From Bacteroidota bacterium (GTDB lineage Bacteria; Bacteroidota; Bacteroidia; Flavobacteriales; Flavobacteriaceae), in contig JAQCDS010000004.1 in NCBI GenBank assembly GCA_027620655.1, positions 1 through 64,000 on the forward strand: DNA of 64,000 nucleotides, given 5' to 3'. Each line of letters opens with the position of its first letter. Position 1 is the first letter of the stretch. Shown here piece after piece: positions 9,137 to 17,810 of the stretch. The position numbers were made by a program, and so were the translations under genes. Under the pieces are notes generated by a model that made no database searches, was not told where the DNA came from, and was given only the letters and a program-made list of their open reading frames with translations.

Positions 9137-10213
9137 TTGGGCAATTACATTGTAAAGAAAATAGTGAACACCTGCATTACACTTTTTGGTGTAGTTACCG
9201 TTATTTTTTTTCTATTTAATATCCTTCCTGGCGACCCCGCCCGCATGATGCTAGGACAGAATGAGGACGCCGCACAATTAAAAATAGTTCAACAAAAATA
9301 CGGGTTTGACCAACCTGTTTTTACTCAATATTTATATTATTTGAACGATTTGTCTCCTCTTTCATTTCATTCTAACAATGAGGAGCATTATACACACCTT
9401 TCCTCTAAAAATTACAATCATATTTTACTTTTCAAAACTCAAAATAAGAGTTTCGTTTTGAAAACCCCTTATTTAAGAACCTCATTTACCCGACAAGGGA
9501 AAAATGTTTCAGAAATCCTAAAAGACACGCTGCCAAATACAATTATTCTCGCAAGTACTTCTATTATAATCGCCTTGTTAATAGGGGTGTTTTTGGGCAT
9601 TATTTCGGCGTTGTATAAAGACCATTGGATTGATAAATTTATCCTGATCATTAGTACTCTTGGGATGAGCTTACCTTCTTTTTTTAGTGCAATTATTTTC
9701 GCCTGGTTGTTTGGGTTTTTATGGCATGAATTTACAGGGTTACAAATGACAGGAAATTTGTACGAATTGGATGATTATGGAGAAAATATTGCCTTGCAAT
9801 TTCAAAATTTAATACTTCCATCCATTGTTTTGGGGATTCGTCCACTTGCTGTTGTTTCACAGTTGATGCGGAATTCTTTACTCGAAGTATTCAATCAAGA
9901 GTATATCAAAACGGCTGAAGCTAAAGGATTGAGTGCAAAACAAGTGCTTTTGAAACATGCTCTTAAGAACGCAATGAGCCCTGTTGTAACAGCAATTTCA
10001 GGTTGGTTTGCATCATTATTGGCTGGCGCAGTTTTTGTAGAATATGTTTTTGGGTGGAATGGTCTTGGAAAAGAAATTGTAAATGCGTTAAATACTTTAG
10101 ATTTACCCGTAATTATGGGGGCTGTTTTAATAATTGCCACTATTTTTGTCATTCTAAATATTGTTGTTGATATTATCTATGCCTATTTAGATCCTAAAAT
10201 AAAATTAAACTAA
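9137..10213 (+). CDS. DppB/OppB-type ABC transporter permease, orphan
   Basis: A 358-residue inner-membrane permease of the dipeptide/oligopeptide ABC importer class. The N-terminal helix leads to the family motif NILPGDPARMMLG. After a variable loop (about 70-125) come five helices with the EAA loop around YIKTAEAKGLS and a C-terminal WNGLGKEIVNAL segment. The start is a TTG 3 bases after the DoxX-like gene. No partner permease, ATPase or binding protein is encoded nearby, so the remaining subunits must lie elsewhere. The unit appears to continue into the TlpA-like gene with no gap. Confidence 0.88.
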   Translation: MGNYIVKKIVNTCITLFGVVTVIFFLFNILPGDPARMMLGQNEDAAQLKIVQQKYGFDQPVFTQYLYYLNDLSPLSFHSNNEEHYTHLSSKNYNHILLFKTQNKSFVLKTPYLRTSFTRQGKNVSEILKDTLPNTIILASTSIIIALLIGVFLGIISALYKDHWIDKFILIISTLGMSLPSFFSAIIFAWLFGFLWHEFTGLQMTGNLYELDDYGENIALQFQNLILPSIVLGIRPLAVVSQLMRNSLLEVFNQEYIKTAEAKGLSAKQVLLKHALKNAMSPVVTAISGWFASLLAGAVFVEYVFGWNGLGKEIVNALNTLDLPVIMGAVLIIATIFVILNIVVDIIYAYLDPKIKLN

Positions 10214-10702
10214 ATGAAAAAACTACTTTTTTCCTTTTTACTAGGGAGTACTTTGCTGAATTGCCAATCGTATAAGATAACTACATTTTCTGAAGCTGCT
10301 CTAAAGGATGAGTTCATAACTATAGATGAAAATGTTGTGCCTTTTAGTGCTATTTTGGAACAGCACAAGGGACAAACTATATTTATTGATATTTGGGCCT
10401 CATGGTGTAAGGATTGCAGGAAAGGTCTACCAAAAGTTAATGAACTTCAACAAGAGTTTCCAGAAATGAGCTTTGTGTTTTTGTCTTTAGACAAATCTTT
10501 GGGTGCATGGAAAAAAGGAATACAAACATATAATTTACAAGGCGATCATTATTTTATGCAATCGGGTTGGAAGGGTGCCATGGGTACTTTTTTAGACTTG
10601 GATTGGATTCCAAGGTATTTGATTGTTGATCCTGATGGAAAAATTGTAGTCTACAAAGCGATAAAAACAAAAGATAAAAACCTAAGAAAATACTTAAAAT
10701 GA
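10214..10702 (+). CDS. TlpA/thioredoxin-like lipoprotein
   Basis: A 162-residue exported thiol-disulfide protein. The signal peptide ends in lipobox LLNC (C17), and a thioredoxin fold carries the active site WCKDC (C65, C68) and the cis-Pro region WIPRYLIVD. It probably reduces or exchanges disulfides in the periplasm, or takes part in a stress response like other TlpA/ResA members. It starts immediately after the permease stop and overlaps tpiA by 4 bases, suggesting one transcript. Confidence 0.88.
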   Translation: MKKLLFSFLLGSTLLNCQSYKITTFSEAALKDEFITIDENVVPFSAILEQHKGQTIFIDIWASWCKDCRKGLPKVNELQQEFPEMSFVFLSLDKSLGAWKKGIQTYNLQGDHYFMQSGWKGAMGTFLDLDWIPRYLIVDPDGKIVVYKAIKTKDKNLRKYLK

Positions 10703-11448
10703 GAAAACAAATTGTTGCAGGAAATTGGAAAATGAACAAAGACTATGTAGATTCAGAAATACTAGTTTCAAAACTTTTAGAAACACATCAACATTCAACT
10801 ACAGATGTGATTATTGCACCTCCATTTACCAACTTATTGGCTGCATGTCACACCCTAAAAGGGAGTGCAATAGCAGTAGCCGCACAAAATATGCATTTTG
10901 CAGAAAGTGGTGCATATACAGGAGAAATTAGTGCCACAATGCTAAAAAGTGTTGGTGTAAACACGGTTATTTTAGGTCACAGTGAACGCCGTGCCTATTT
11001 CAATGAAACTGACGAATTGCTTGCCAAAAAAGTAGATGCTGCTTTGGCGAATGACATTCGTGTTATCTTTTGTTTTGGAGAAGAACTTACAGACCGAAAA
11101 GCGGGAAAAGAAAATGAAGTTGTGGCAAGTCAAATTAAGAATGCATTGTTCCATTTACCAGAGTCTTCTTGGGGTCAAATTGTACTAGCCTACGAGCCTG
11201 TTTGGGCTATTGGAACTGGCGAAACAGCTACTCCAGAACAAGCACAAGATATGCATGCTTTTATTAGAAAAACACTTGCTGAGCAGTACTCACCAACGCT
11301 TGCCGACAGTGTTTCAATTCTTTATGGGGGTAGTGTAAAACCTGCAAATGCAAAAGAAATTTTCTCAAAACCAGACGTTGATGGAGGTCTTATAGGTGGT
11401 GCAGCTTTGGACGTAGATATGTTTAATGCTATCATACATTCATTTTAA
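10699..11448 (+). CDS. tpiA: Triosephosphate isomerase
   Basis: A 249-residue glycolytic enzyme interconverting dihydroxyacetone phosphate and glyceraldehyde 3-phosphate. The active-site residues are visible: N9/K11 in AGNWKMN, H94 in ILGHSERR, E166 in AYEPVWAIGTG, and the phosphate-binding YGGSVKP and GGAAL loops. The ATG overlaps the lipoprotein gene by 4 bases. PrmA follows after 6 bases. Confidence 0.97.
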   Translation: MRKQIVAGNWKMNKDYVDSEILVSKLLETHQHSTTDVIIAPPFTNLLAACHTLKGSAIAVAAQNMHFAESGAYTGEISATMLKSVGVNTVILGHSERRAYFNETDELLAKKVDAALANDIRVIFCFGEELTDRKAGKENEVVASQIKNALFHLPESSWGQIVLAYEPVWAIGTGETATPEQAQDMHAFIRKTLAEQYSPTLADSVSILYGGSVKPANAKEIFSKPDVDGGLIGGAALDVDMFNAIIHSF

Positions 11449-11454
11449 AAATAA

Positions 11455-12294
11455 GTGGACGCCTCTACTTATATTGCATATTATTTTGAGGTTGAGCCTC
11501 TAAATCCTGGTGTAGAAATCCTAATTGCAGAACTTGGTTTTGTTGGATTTGAGAGTTTTGTTGAAACACCCAAAGGAGTTACAGCATACATCCAAAAAAA
11601 AGAATTTCTTTCAACCATGTTGGAAGATATACAGATATTAAAAAACGATTCATTTTCAATTCAATACAACTTCGAAGACATTGAGCAAGTTAATTGGAAT
11701 GCCCAATGGGAAGAAAATTTTCATCCCATTTTGGTCGATAACCGTTGTGCAGTTCGAGCCCCTTTTCATGAGAAAAGTTCTGCACAATTTGATATCATCA
11801 TTGAGCCCAAAATGAGTTTTGGCACTGGACATCATGAAACTACACACATGATGATTCAATTTATTCTCGACTCTAATTTTCAAAATAAGACAGTTTTGGA
11901 TATGGGTTGTGGAACAGGAGTTTTGGCAATTTTAGCCGAAATGAAAGGAGCTTCTAAAATTGATGCCATTGATATTGATGAATGGTGCTATTTGAACAGC
12001 ATTGAAAATATTGAACGAAATTCATGTCATAATATCAAAGTTTCAAAAGGTGACGCAAGTATTTTAAATTCAAAAAAATTCGATATCATTATTGCAAATA
12101 TCAATAGAAATATTCTCATTCAGGATATTCCTACCTTTGCAACTTGCTTAAATCCAAATGGTTTATTATTTTTAAGTGGTTTTTATAAAAATGATATTCC
12201 CATGATTCAAGAAGTTTGTGTGGATTACAATTTGAGTTTAGAGACACAAATTTCAAAAAATGATTGGGTAGCTTTAAAATTTAAAATCAACTAA
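11455..12294 (+). CDS. prmA: Ribosomal protein L11 methyltransferase
   Basis: PrmA methylates lysines and the N-terminus of L11 with SAM. The 279-residue protein has the N-terminal substrate-recognition domain (1-100) and a Rossmann methyltransferase domain with motif I DMGCGTGVL, preceded by the family-specific MSFGTGHHETT and followed by the NINRNI motif. The start is GTG, 6 bases after tpiA; the next ATG is internal. The stop overlaps the clpS start (TAATG). Confidence 0.94.
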   Translation: MDASTYIAYYFEVEPLNPGVEILIAELGFVGFESFVETPKGVTAYIQKKEFLSTMLEDIQILKNDSFSIQYNFEDIEQVNWNAQWEENFHPILVDNRCAVRAPFHEKSSAQFDIIIEPKMSFGTGHHETTHMMIQFILDSNFQNKTVLDMGCGTGVLAILAEMKGASKIDAIDIDEWCYLNSIENIERNSCHNIKVSKGDASILNSKKFDIIIANINRNILIQDIPTFATCLNPNGLLFLSGFYKNDIPMIQEVCVDYNLSLETQISKNDWVALKFKIN

Positions 12295-12569
12295 TGGCTA
12301 CAAAAGAAAAAATAAAAGAGGTTGTTGAAACCACAAAAGATCATGGAAAATTCAACGAAATTGTATTGTTTAATGATGATGTAAACACTTTTGACCATGT
12401 GATTCAAACATTGGTAGATGCATGTAATCATACTTTCGAACAGGCTGAACAATGCTCGTTATTGGTACACTACAAAGGTAAATGTACTGTAAAAACAGGG
12501 CCATACGAGGACTTAAAGCCACGCTGCTCAAAATTATTACAAGCGGGTTTAAGTGCCGAAATAATTTAA
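12294..12569 (+). CDS. clpS: ClpS, adaptor of the ClpAP/ClpCP protease
   Basis: ClpS delivers N-degron substrates to the Clp protease. The 91-residue protein has a charged N-terminal extension (1-20) and the ClpS core with LFNDDVNTFDHVIQTL, the substrate-pocket region, and the HYKGKC segment that contacts the ATPase. It is translationally coupled to prmA by a one-base overlap, a frequent pairing in flavobacteria. It is convergent with the MBL-rhodanese gene with a 1-base gap and no visible terminator. Confidence 0.93.
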   Translation: MATKEKIKEVVETTKDHGKFNEIVLFNDDVNTFDHVIQTLVDACNHTFEQAEQCSLLVHYKGKCTVKTGPYEDLKPRCSKLLQAGLSAEII

Positions 12570-12570
12570 C

Positions 12571-13983
12571 TTATAATGTTGAAGGACAAACGTAGTCGCT
12601 GACTTCCAAATTTGTCTTTTTCAATGCGGCAAATCCGCCTGAAATATCTACGATATTATGAAAGCCATTTGCTTTTAGTATTGATGCAGCAATTACAGAC
12701 CTGTAGCCACCTGCACAGTGAATGTAATATTTTTTATCTGAACTTAATTGATCAAGTTGATTATTGATATAATCTAAAGCAAAATGCTGAATGTGATCAC
12801 CACTAAGATGCATAGATTGGTATTCACCATCTTTTCTGACATCCAAAACATTAACGGTTTCATTTTTTGTGTATTGTTCAAACTCATTTGCTGTTATAGA
12901 AGTAATTTGATCTGTTTTTTTTCCCGCATTTATCCATGACTCAATTCCGCCATCCAGATAACCAAGAGTGTTATCATATCCAACACGGGCAAGACGAGTG
13001 ACTGCTTCTTCTGATTTTCCTTCAGGAACAACCAATAGTATGGGCTGAGTAATATCTACAATAAGTGCTCCAACCCATGGTGCAAATCCACCATTTAATC
13101 CTATAAAAATTGACCCAGGAATATGATTTTTTACAAATTCTTGTTGTGTCCTTACATCCAAGATGAGTGTATTGTTATTTCCAGCAAGCTCTTCAAATAA
13201 ATCAACTGAAAGTGGTGTATTTCCAGAATCAAGCACTTGGTCTAAATCTGAATACCCTGTTTTGTTTAGAAGTGCATTTTTTGCAAAATATTGTGGAGGT
13301 GGGCTTATGCCTTCTAATACTTCTTTTACAAATTCTTCTTTGCTCATTTCAGATCTTAGGGCATAGTTTGTTTGCTTTTGTTCTCCAATGGTTCCAACAG
13401 TTTCTTTACTGAGATTTTTTCCACAAGCAGAGCCTGCTCCATGAGCTGGATAAACAATCACATCGTCATTTAATGGCATAATTTTTGAACGTAAAGATTC
13501 AAAAAGCATTCCAGCCAAATCTTTTTCAGTCAAATCAGATTTTATAGCTAAATCTGGTCGGCCAACATCTCCTAAAAATAGTGTGTCACCTGTAAATACT
13601 GCATGATTTTTACCATTTTCATCAATCAATAAATAAGTGACAGATTCTAGTGTGTGACCTGGTGTATGCAAAACTTTTATTTTGATATTTCCAATCTTGA
13701 ATTCTTCGTTATCGGAGGCATTATAGCAATTGAAAGTTGTTTTTGTATTTGGGCCAAAAACAATAGTAGCTCCAGTTTTTTTAGCCAAATCAACATGTCC
13801 AGATACAAAATCTGCATGAATATGGGTTTCAAAAATAAATTTGATTTGAGCACCACTTTTTTGTGCTCTCTCAATGTAGGGTTGAGGTTCTCTAAGGGGA
13901 TCAATAATTGCAGCTTCGCCATTGGACTCAATATAGTAAGCACCCTGTGCAAGACAATTGGTGTAGATTTGTTCGATAATCAT
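12571..13983 (-). CDS. MBL-fold hydrolase fused to two rhodanese domains (persulfide dioxygenase-like)
   Basis: A 470-residue fusion probably acting in sulfide/persulfide metabolism. The N-terminal metallo-beta-lactamase domain has ETHIHADF (H54, H56, D58) and H63; the second His of the usual HxHxDH is Phe, as in the persulfide-dioxygenase branch. Two rhodanese domains follow (about 265-360 and 370-465). The first has no Cys at its active loop (VVPEGKSEEA) and is probably structural. The second has the active loop CAGGYRS (C423). A promoter is visible at 14002-14029. Confidence 0.9.
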   Translation of the reverse strand: MIIEQIYTNCLAQGAYYIESNGEAAIIDPLREPQPYIERAQKSGAQIKFIFETHIHADFVSGHVDLAKKTGATIVFGPNTKTTFNCYNASDNEEFKIGNIKIKVLHTPGHTLESVTYLLIDENGKNHAVFTGDTLFLGDVGRPDLAIKSDLTEKDLAGMLFESLRSKIMPLNDDVIVYPAHGAGSACGKNLSKETVGTIGEQKQTNYALRSEMSKEEFVKEVLEGISPPPQYFAKNALLNKTGYSDLDQVLDSGNTPLSVDLFEELAGNNNTLILDVRTQQEFVKNHIPGSIFIGLNGGFAPWVGALIVDITQPILLVVPEGKSEEAVTRLARVGYDNTLGYLDGGIESWINAGKKTDQITSITANEFEQYTKNETVNVLDVRKDGEYQSMHLSGDHIQHFALDYINNQLDQLSSDKKYYIHCAGGYRSVIAASILKANGFHNIVDISGGFAALKKTNLEVSDYVCPSTL

Positions 13984-14001
13984 AATGTTATAATTTTTTT
14001 A

Positions 14002-14029
14002 CAAATTTAAGTTTTTTGAATTTGAACAA
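14002..14029 (-). promoter_or_regulatory. Promoter of the MBL-rhodanese gene
   Basis: On the minus strand TTG, 17 bases, then TAAATTTG fits the Bacteroidota TTG/TAnnTTTG promoter. It is back to back with the tRNA-Arg promoter. Confidence 0.6.
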
Positions 14030-14037
14030 AAATTCTT

Positions 14038-14066
14038 TTGCGTAAAAAATTATTAAGTTATATTTG
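14038..14066 (+). promoter_or_regulatory. Promoter of tRNA-Arg
   Basis: TTG (14038-14040), 18 bases, then TATATTTG (14059-14066): a full match to the Bacteroidota housekeeping promoter, 12 bases before the tRNA. Confidence 0.7.
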
Positions 14067-14078
14067 CAGCCCTATATT

Positions 14079-14152
14079 GGCCTCGTAGCATAACTGAATA
14101 GTGCACTTGATTACGGCTCAAGAGGTTGCAGGTTTGAATCCTGCCGAGGTCA
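14079..14152 (+). tRNA. tRNA-Arg (anticodon ACG)
   Basis: A 74-base cloverleaf: acceptor GGCCTCG/CGAGGTC (one G-T pair), D arm GCAT/GTGC, anticodon stem CTTGA/TCAAG with loop TTACGGC (anticodon ACG), T arm GCAGG/CCTGC with TTTGAAT, discriminator A at 152, no encoded CCA. The accessory region begins directly after it, and a recombinase remnant on the other strand runs into its anticodon arm, so it has probably served as an integration target. Confidence 0.95.
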
Positions 14153-14588
14153 CGCAATCGGAGAATTGATTCACAGGAATTGGTTCTCCTTTTTTTATGT
14201 TTGAGATTTCCTTCGATAAAATCGGAATTGAGCCAAAAATTGCATTCACTTTTGGGGTTCGAACTCGGTCGTTTGACTTGTCGTAACCCAATCCGGATGG
14301 AAAGACTAAATTTTGAAGTTTTTGTCGCTGTTTTAAATCTCCATCTAACCAAATCTTCTCGAGAGATTCGGATAAAGCAAGGGCTTTATCAATGGCTAGT
14401 TCAAGGTTCGAACTACTAAGTGATGGATTTTCAATTTTTGACTGTAGTTCGTCTTTTTGAGTTTCATACTTGTCTTTAAATTTTTTGTAAATAGTGCTGT
14501 CTAATTCTCCAAGGGCATATTGCTCTTCAATGGAGTCTATTTTAGTGTTGTTTTGAAATGTTAAAGGACGTGTGTTAATATTAATTTT
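14118..14588 (-). pseudogene. Serine recombinase, C-terminal remnant ending inside tRNA-Arg
   Basis: The minus strand is open from 14588 to a TGA at 14118-14120. From 14555 on it reads as the C-terminus of a large serine recombinase: helical linker IDSIEEQYALGELDSTIYKK, then IWLDGDLKQRQKLQNLVFP, GLGYDKSND, VRTPKVNAIFGSI, ending CVTSAGFKPATS. About 145 codons remain of a protein that usually has about 500 residues; the catalytic Ser domain and zinc ribbon are absent, and there is no start codon or upstream frame (stop at 14589-14591). The last 11 codons lie within the tRNA-Arg gene. Homology is from recognition of family motifs, not from a search. Confidence 0.8.
14160..14197 (+). terminator. 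Terminator after tRNA-Arg
   Basis: GGAGAA pairs with TTCTCC, with an inner ATTC/GAAT pairing, followed by a run of T. It lies inside the recombinase remnant frame on the other strand. Confidence 0.65.
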
Positions 14589-14647
14589 TTATTCCTTAAT
14601 AATTTAATTAGATTTATATCCTCATTCACTAAGTTAAATTAACTCGT

Positions 14648-14722
14648 TTTTTTTAAAAAAGATCTCAGTGAATAAAAATTAGATATGCTAAGTGAAGTTC
14701 TATATATTAAAGATTGGATAAG
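14648..14722 (+). repeat. Scar copy of the 3' end of the repeat-sensor gene
   Basis: These 75 bases match 21350-21424, the end of the 1208-residue gene, at 68 positions by my count, without gaps. The reading frame here is broken by stop codons. It is the only recognisable content of the 170 bases before the operon start at 14760, apart from AT-rich sequence; no TAnnTTTG promoter was found there. Confidence 0.85.
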
Positions 14723-14759
14723 GATTAGTGCAAGCGCATAATTTTTTAAATTTATATCA

Positions 14760-16310
14760 ATGGAAAACAAACTACTGGCGGAACTACATAAAAACAATTT
14801 GCCATTAGCCCTTAATGAGGCCATTAACGAAGTGCTTAATGAAGATGAGGCTTATGTGGCTGATGAACTGGTTGAACTTTGTGAAACTGTCCTTTTAGAA
14901 CTGGCAGCGCTTGGGATGGCAGCTTACCTCAATCAACCCAACCAAAAGTCGGTATATAACGATTTCCTATTGCAACTTTTCACCACCAAAAGCCATGCTT
15001 ACAATGCAGGACCCCTTTACCGTTGGGCAGCTAACATGATCAAGGAACTAGATACCAAAGAAGCCAAAATACTTTATCCACTTTTTTGGGAGAAAAATGG
15101 AAAAACAGAGCAGCTAAATTCCCAAATACACCACTTAGCATTACTAAGAAACGAGGTAATGCACGGTTTTTTCTTATTACCCCCAGAAAGAAACCAAAAA
15201 GAAGCCAGTCATGTGGCTGAAGTAATTTCCCAACTTAACAAAACAAACGTATTTTCACTATTTAAAGACGACAGCTTTCATTTTATCTCGAAACAAGATA
15301 AGCTTACTGTCTACAGCGGAAGATGGGGTATTTTAGATGAGGAGTGGCCACTGATGCAAAATGCGCATGCCTTTGGACAGCTATCACTCACCATTCGCCA
15401 CCAACTTTCTGATGATTTTAGTAAAGAACAAGATACTTGGTTAGCAAAAAACCTTACCAAACAAAAAGTAAATAGCCAAGTTACCAAATTTACCAACGAA
15501 AAATCTCAAGGTGCAATGGCTTATTGGCACAGGCCCAATGAAAATGTAAATGAGCAAATAGCCAATCTACATACGCAATTAAAAAAATCAGATACTCACG
15601 TTTCTCAGTTTTTAGCCCTGGATAGTGAGGGAATTACCTTTACCTCTAACTTTTTATTAGGTAAGCTTATAAGCACACTTGCAACTGAATCTGGTGCCAC
15701 AAAATACAGTAGCGACAACTTTAAGGCAGTAAAAGAACTTCGGCAAAAATGCAGTAAGCAACCTGTGATTATCATTAAAGACATCCACCTTTCGCTATTT
15801 CAGACGGATCATTTATTGCACTTAGCAGACTTTTTATACGAAAACAGGATATTACTTATTGCTTTTGGCGTTCACTACACTTGGATGGATCAGTTTTTCA
15901 ACGATTCCAAAGAAATCGAAAGCAAAACCTACCTGCCTAAAGAAAAAGAGTGGGTCCCACTTTTAGACAACTACCTTAGATATAAAGGACCTAATAAAGA
16001 ATTTATTAATGAGCTGGAACAATATAAATTAATTAAAAAGATTATTACTCATTTACTAAAAGAAATCTCCAACAAAGAAATTGTAGCTAGGCGGTTTGCC
16101 GATGAGCACGAATATCCCATGGAATATGTACATGAAGCTTTTGCTTTTTTACATCCATTTTTAAAGTCCAGCAGAATCCCTTTTAAAGAAGATGTGCTTG
16201 ATGATTTGTATGGTTTCCCTAAAGAAATCACAGAAGCCTCTAGAATTTATTTTTCAATTGGAAGAAGAGATTCCAAACTTGAGTACCAACACCAAACTTT
16301 AGCGCTATGA
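14760..16310 (+). CDS. HEPN-like protein with degenerate NTPase-like C-terminus
   Basis: A 516-residue cytosolic protein, not recognised as a named family. The N-terminal helical region (about 20-175) has RNEVMH (130-135), the R-N-x-x-x-H motif of HEPN ribonucleases. The middle resembles a P-loop NTPase that has lost Walker A: a Walker-B-like strand PVIIIKDIH (about 335-345) and a sensor-like strand ILLIAFG follow. The C-terminus (about 410-516) looks like a winged-helix/helical module. It is the first gene of a four-gene operon and overlaps the next by 4 bases (ATGA). Its layout parallels that of the next protein, suggesting an old duplication. A defence or toxin role is inference. Confidence 0.7.
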   Translation: MENKLLAELHKNNLPLALNEAINEVLNEDEAYVADELVELCETVLLELAALGMAAYLNQPNQKSVYNDFLLQLFTTKSHAYNAGPLYRWAANMIKELDTKEAKILYPLFWEKNGKTEQLNSQIHHLALLRNEVMHGFFLLPPERNQKEASHVAEVISQLNKTNVFSLFKDDSFHFISKQDKLTVYSGRWGILDEEWPLMQNAHAFGQLSLTIRHQLSDDFSKEQDTWLAKNLTKQKVNSQVTKFTNEKSQGAMAYWHRPNENVNEQIANLHTQLKKSDTHVSQFLALDSEGITFTSNFLLGKLISTLATESGATKYSSDNFKAVKELRQKCSKQPVIIIKDIHLSLFQTDHLLHLADFLYENRILLIAFGVHYTWMDQFFNDSKEIESKTYLPKEKEWVPLLDNYLRYKGPNKEFINELEQYKLIKKIITHLLKEISNKEIVARRFADEHEYPMEYVHEAFAFLHPFLKSSRIPFKEDVLDDLYGFPKEITEASRIYFSIGRRDSKLEYQHQTLAL

Positions 16311-17806
16311 GTAAGTTACCAGAACCATTATCCAAACACGTAAACAGGTTTAACGAACAGTTTACTCAAATGAAATTAGGTAACATTAATAACGACCAAT
16401 TCATTGAGCTAATGACTAATCAAAAAGCGTCAGTTAATAACTTACTTATGGCTGGTTTAGGGGCATCCACGCTCATATTAAGATTAGGTGCAGTAATTCA
16501 GCTTTCTAAAAAATTAGAAGAAGGCACACCAGAAGACGACGCACTGCTTATGAAGCAAATCGTAGATAACCTAAGAGAAAATTTACCTAGTGATACCAGT
16601 TGGAAGGTTATTTGGTCAATTACTTGTCATGAAGACAGCCCTTGGAGATCATGTATTACTCCACCAAAAGGACAACAATCGCTTATGGAACGATTCATCT
16701 CCTTTAGAAATAAATACGTTCACGGTTATATTTCTCTGAGGGAACAAGACGTGAAGAAAATTTTGGAAGGCATAGCAACGCTACATGAAATAGTAAACAC
16801 GACTAGTCAGCTTTTTGGTGGAACCGAAATCAAAGAACAAAAAGATCAATTTTTCTTTATTGAAAAAGGGAATGAAATCCCTCTTTATCCATTTATACAA
16901 AAGGGGGAAAAAGATGGGTTGCCGTATATTTTCCAAGGTTTGTACAATAACAAAGAAACCGCAGAACTAATTAGTACTTACTACGGGGATTTGGAAAAAC
17001 AAGATGGCGCAGCACATTATGAGCCTGTTTTTGAACCCATGCGTAAAGCCTTAAAAGGTGGGGCAGGACAGGTTTTTGATCACAGCAACAGAATAGCCTA
17101 CTATTGTGAATGTTTTGTGGGTAGAGATAAAGAAAACAATGCAATTTTAGAATGGGCAACTAAAGAAAATGATCAAAATATACTGCCTATTTTTTCTACC
17201 GCAGGTATGGGAAAGGGGGCATTGATTGCCAATATTATTCAAGAACTTTCTGCAATAGAAATCAGCATGCCTGTATTACATCATTTTTGTGGTAGTGGTA
17301 TACAAAACAGTTTACATGCCACACTGTACCATTTCATCATACAAGGTAAAAAACAGCAGCTATGGAAAACAGAAGATGAAAATATTTTAAGAAGTTTAGA
17401 CCGCTTACCAAGTAAGTATACTGATTTAATCATGCTCTTTCATCAATTATTAGACGAGTGTTTTACTCCCTCAAGAAAGAATATAATAGGAAATCTAGTG
17501 ATTATACTAGACGGCTTGGATGAAGCAGCTGTAGCATATCCCCAACTTAACATTTCTGATTGGTTTTACAATTATGATGAAAATGGAGAAGTGACAAATA
17601 GCTGGGAAAGCACCTCGAATATCAAGTGGATATTTACATACAGAGAAGGATTTTATCGATTCCCTGAAAGTAAGAATAATAAGTCCATTGATGTTCTTCA
17701 ACCACTGCGGGGCCTTACTGAAGAATCAGTAGAAATGGCACTCGAAAAATTTAATCCTTCAAAAGAATTTTTAAGTCAAGTAATTATTAGAGGAGCCATT
17801 CAATAA
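16307..17806 (+). CDS. HEPN-NACHT-like NTPase, ends in mid-domain
   Basis: A 499-residue protein. The N-terminal helical domain has the HEPN motif RNKYVH (134-139). The NTPase domain begins near 270: a Walker-A-like loop STAGMGKGAL (K303, with Gly where Ser/Thr normally binds Mg) and Walker B VIILDGLDE (398-406), then the strand WIFTYREG, typical of NACHT/STAND NTPases. The protein stops at FLSQVIIRGAIQ, where related NTPases continue into the helical/winged-helix part. That continuation (EPxYLRYV...) begins the next gene 4 bases later in another frame. It is either a naturally split STAND protein or an old frameshift; the same start in a second downstream gene favours a real split. Confidence 0.72.
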   Translation: MSKLPEPLSKHVNRFNEQFTQMKLGNINNDQFIELMTNQKASVNNLLMAGLGASTLILRLGAVIQLSKKLEEGTPEDDALLMKQIVDNLRENLPSDTSWKVIWSITCHEDSPWRSCITPPKGQQSLMERFISFRNKYVHGYISLREQDVKKILEGIATLHEIVNTTSQLFGGTEIKEQKDQFFFIEKGNEIPLYPFIQKGEKDGLPYIFQGLYNNKETAELISTYYGDLEKQDGAAHYEPVFEPMRKALKGGAGQVFDHSNRIAYYCECFVGRDKENNAILEWATKENDQNILPIFSTAGMGKGALIANIIQELSAIEISMPVLHHFCGSGIQNSLHATLYHFIIQGKKQQLWKTEDENILRSLDRLPSKYTDLIMLFHQLLDECFTPSRKNIIGNLVIILDGLDEAAVAYPQLNISDWFYNYDENGEVTNSWESTSNIKWIFTYREGFYRFPESKNNKSIDVLQPLRGLTEESVEMALEKFNPSKEFLSQVIIRGAIQ

Positions 17807-17810
17807 ATAT

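Noticed and set aside
14180-14419. A 79-codon plus-strand frame after tRNA-Arg
   Set aside because: It is the antisense shadow of the serine-recombinase remnant, which has clear family motifs on the minus strand.
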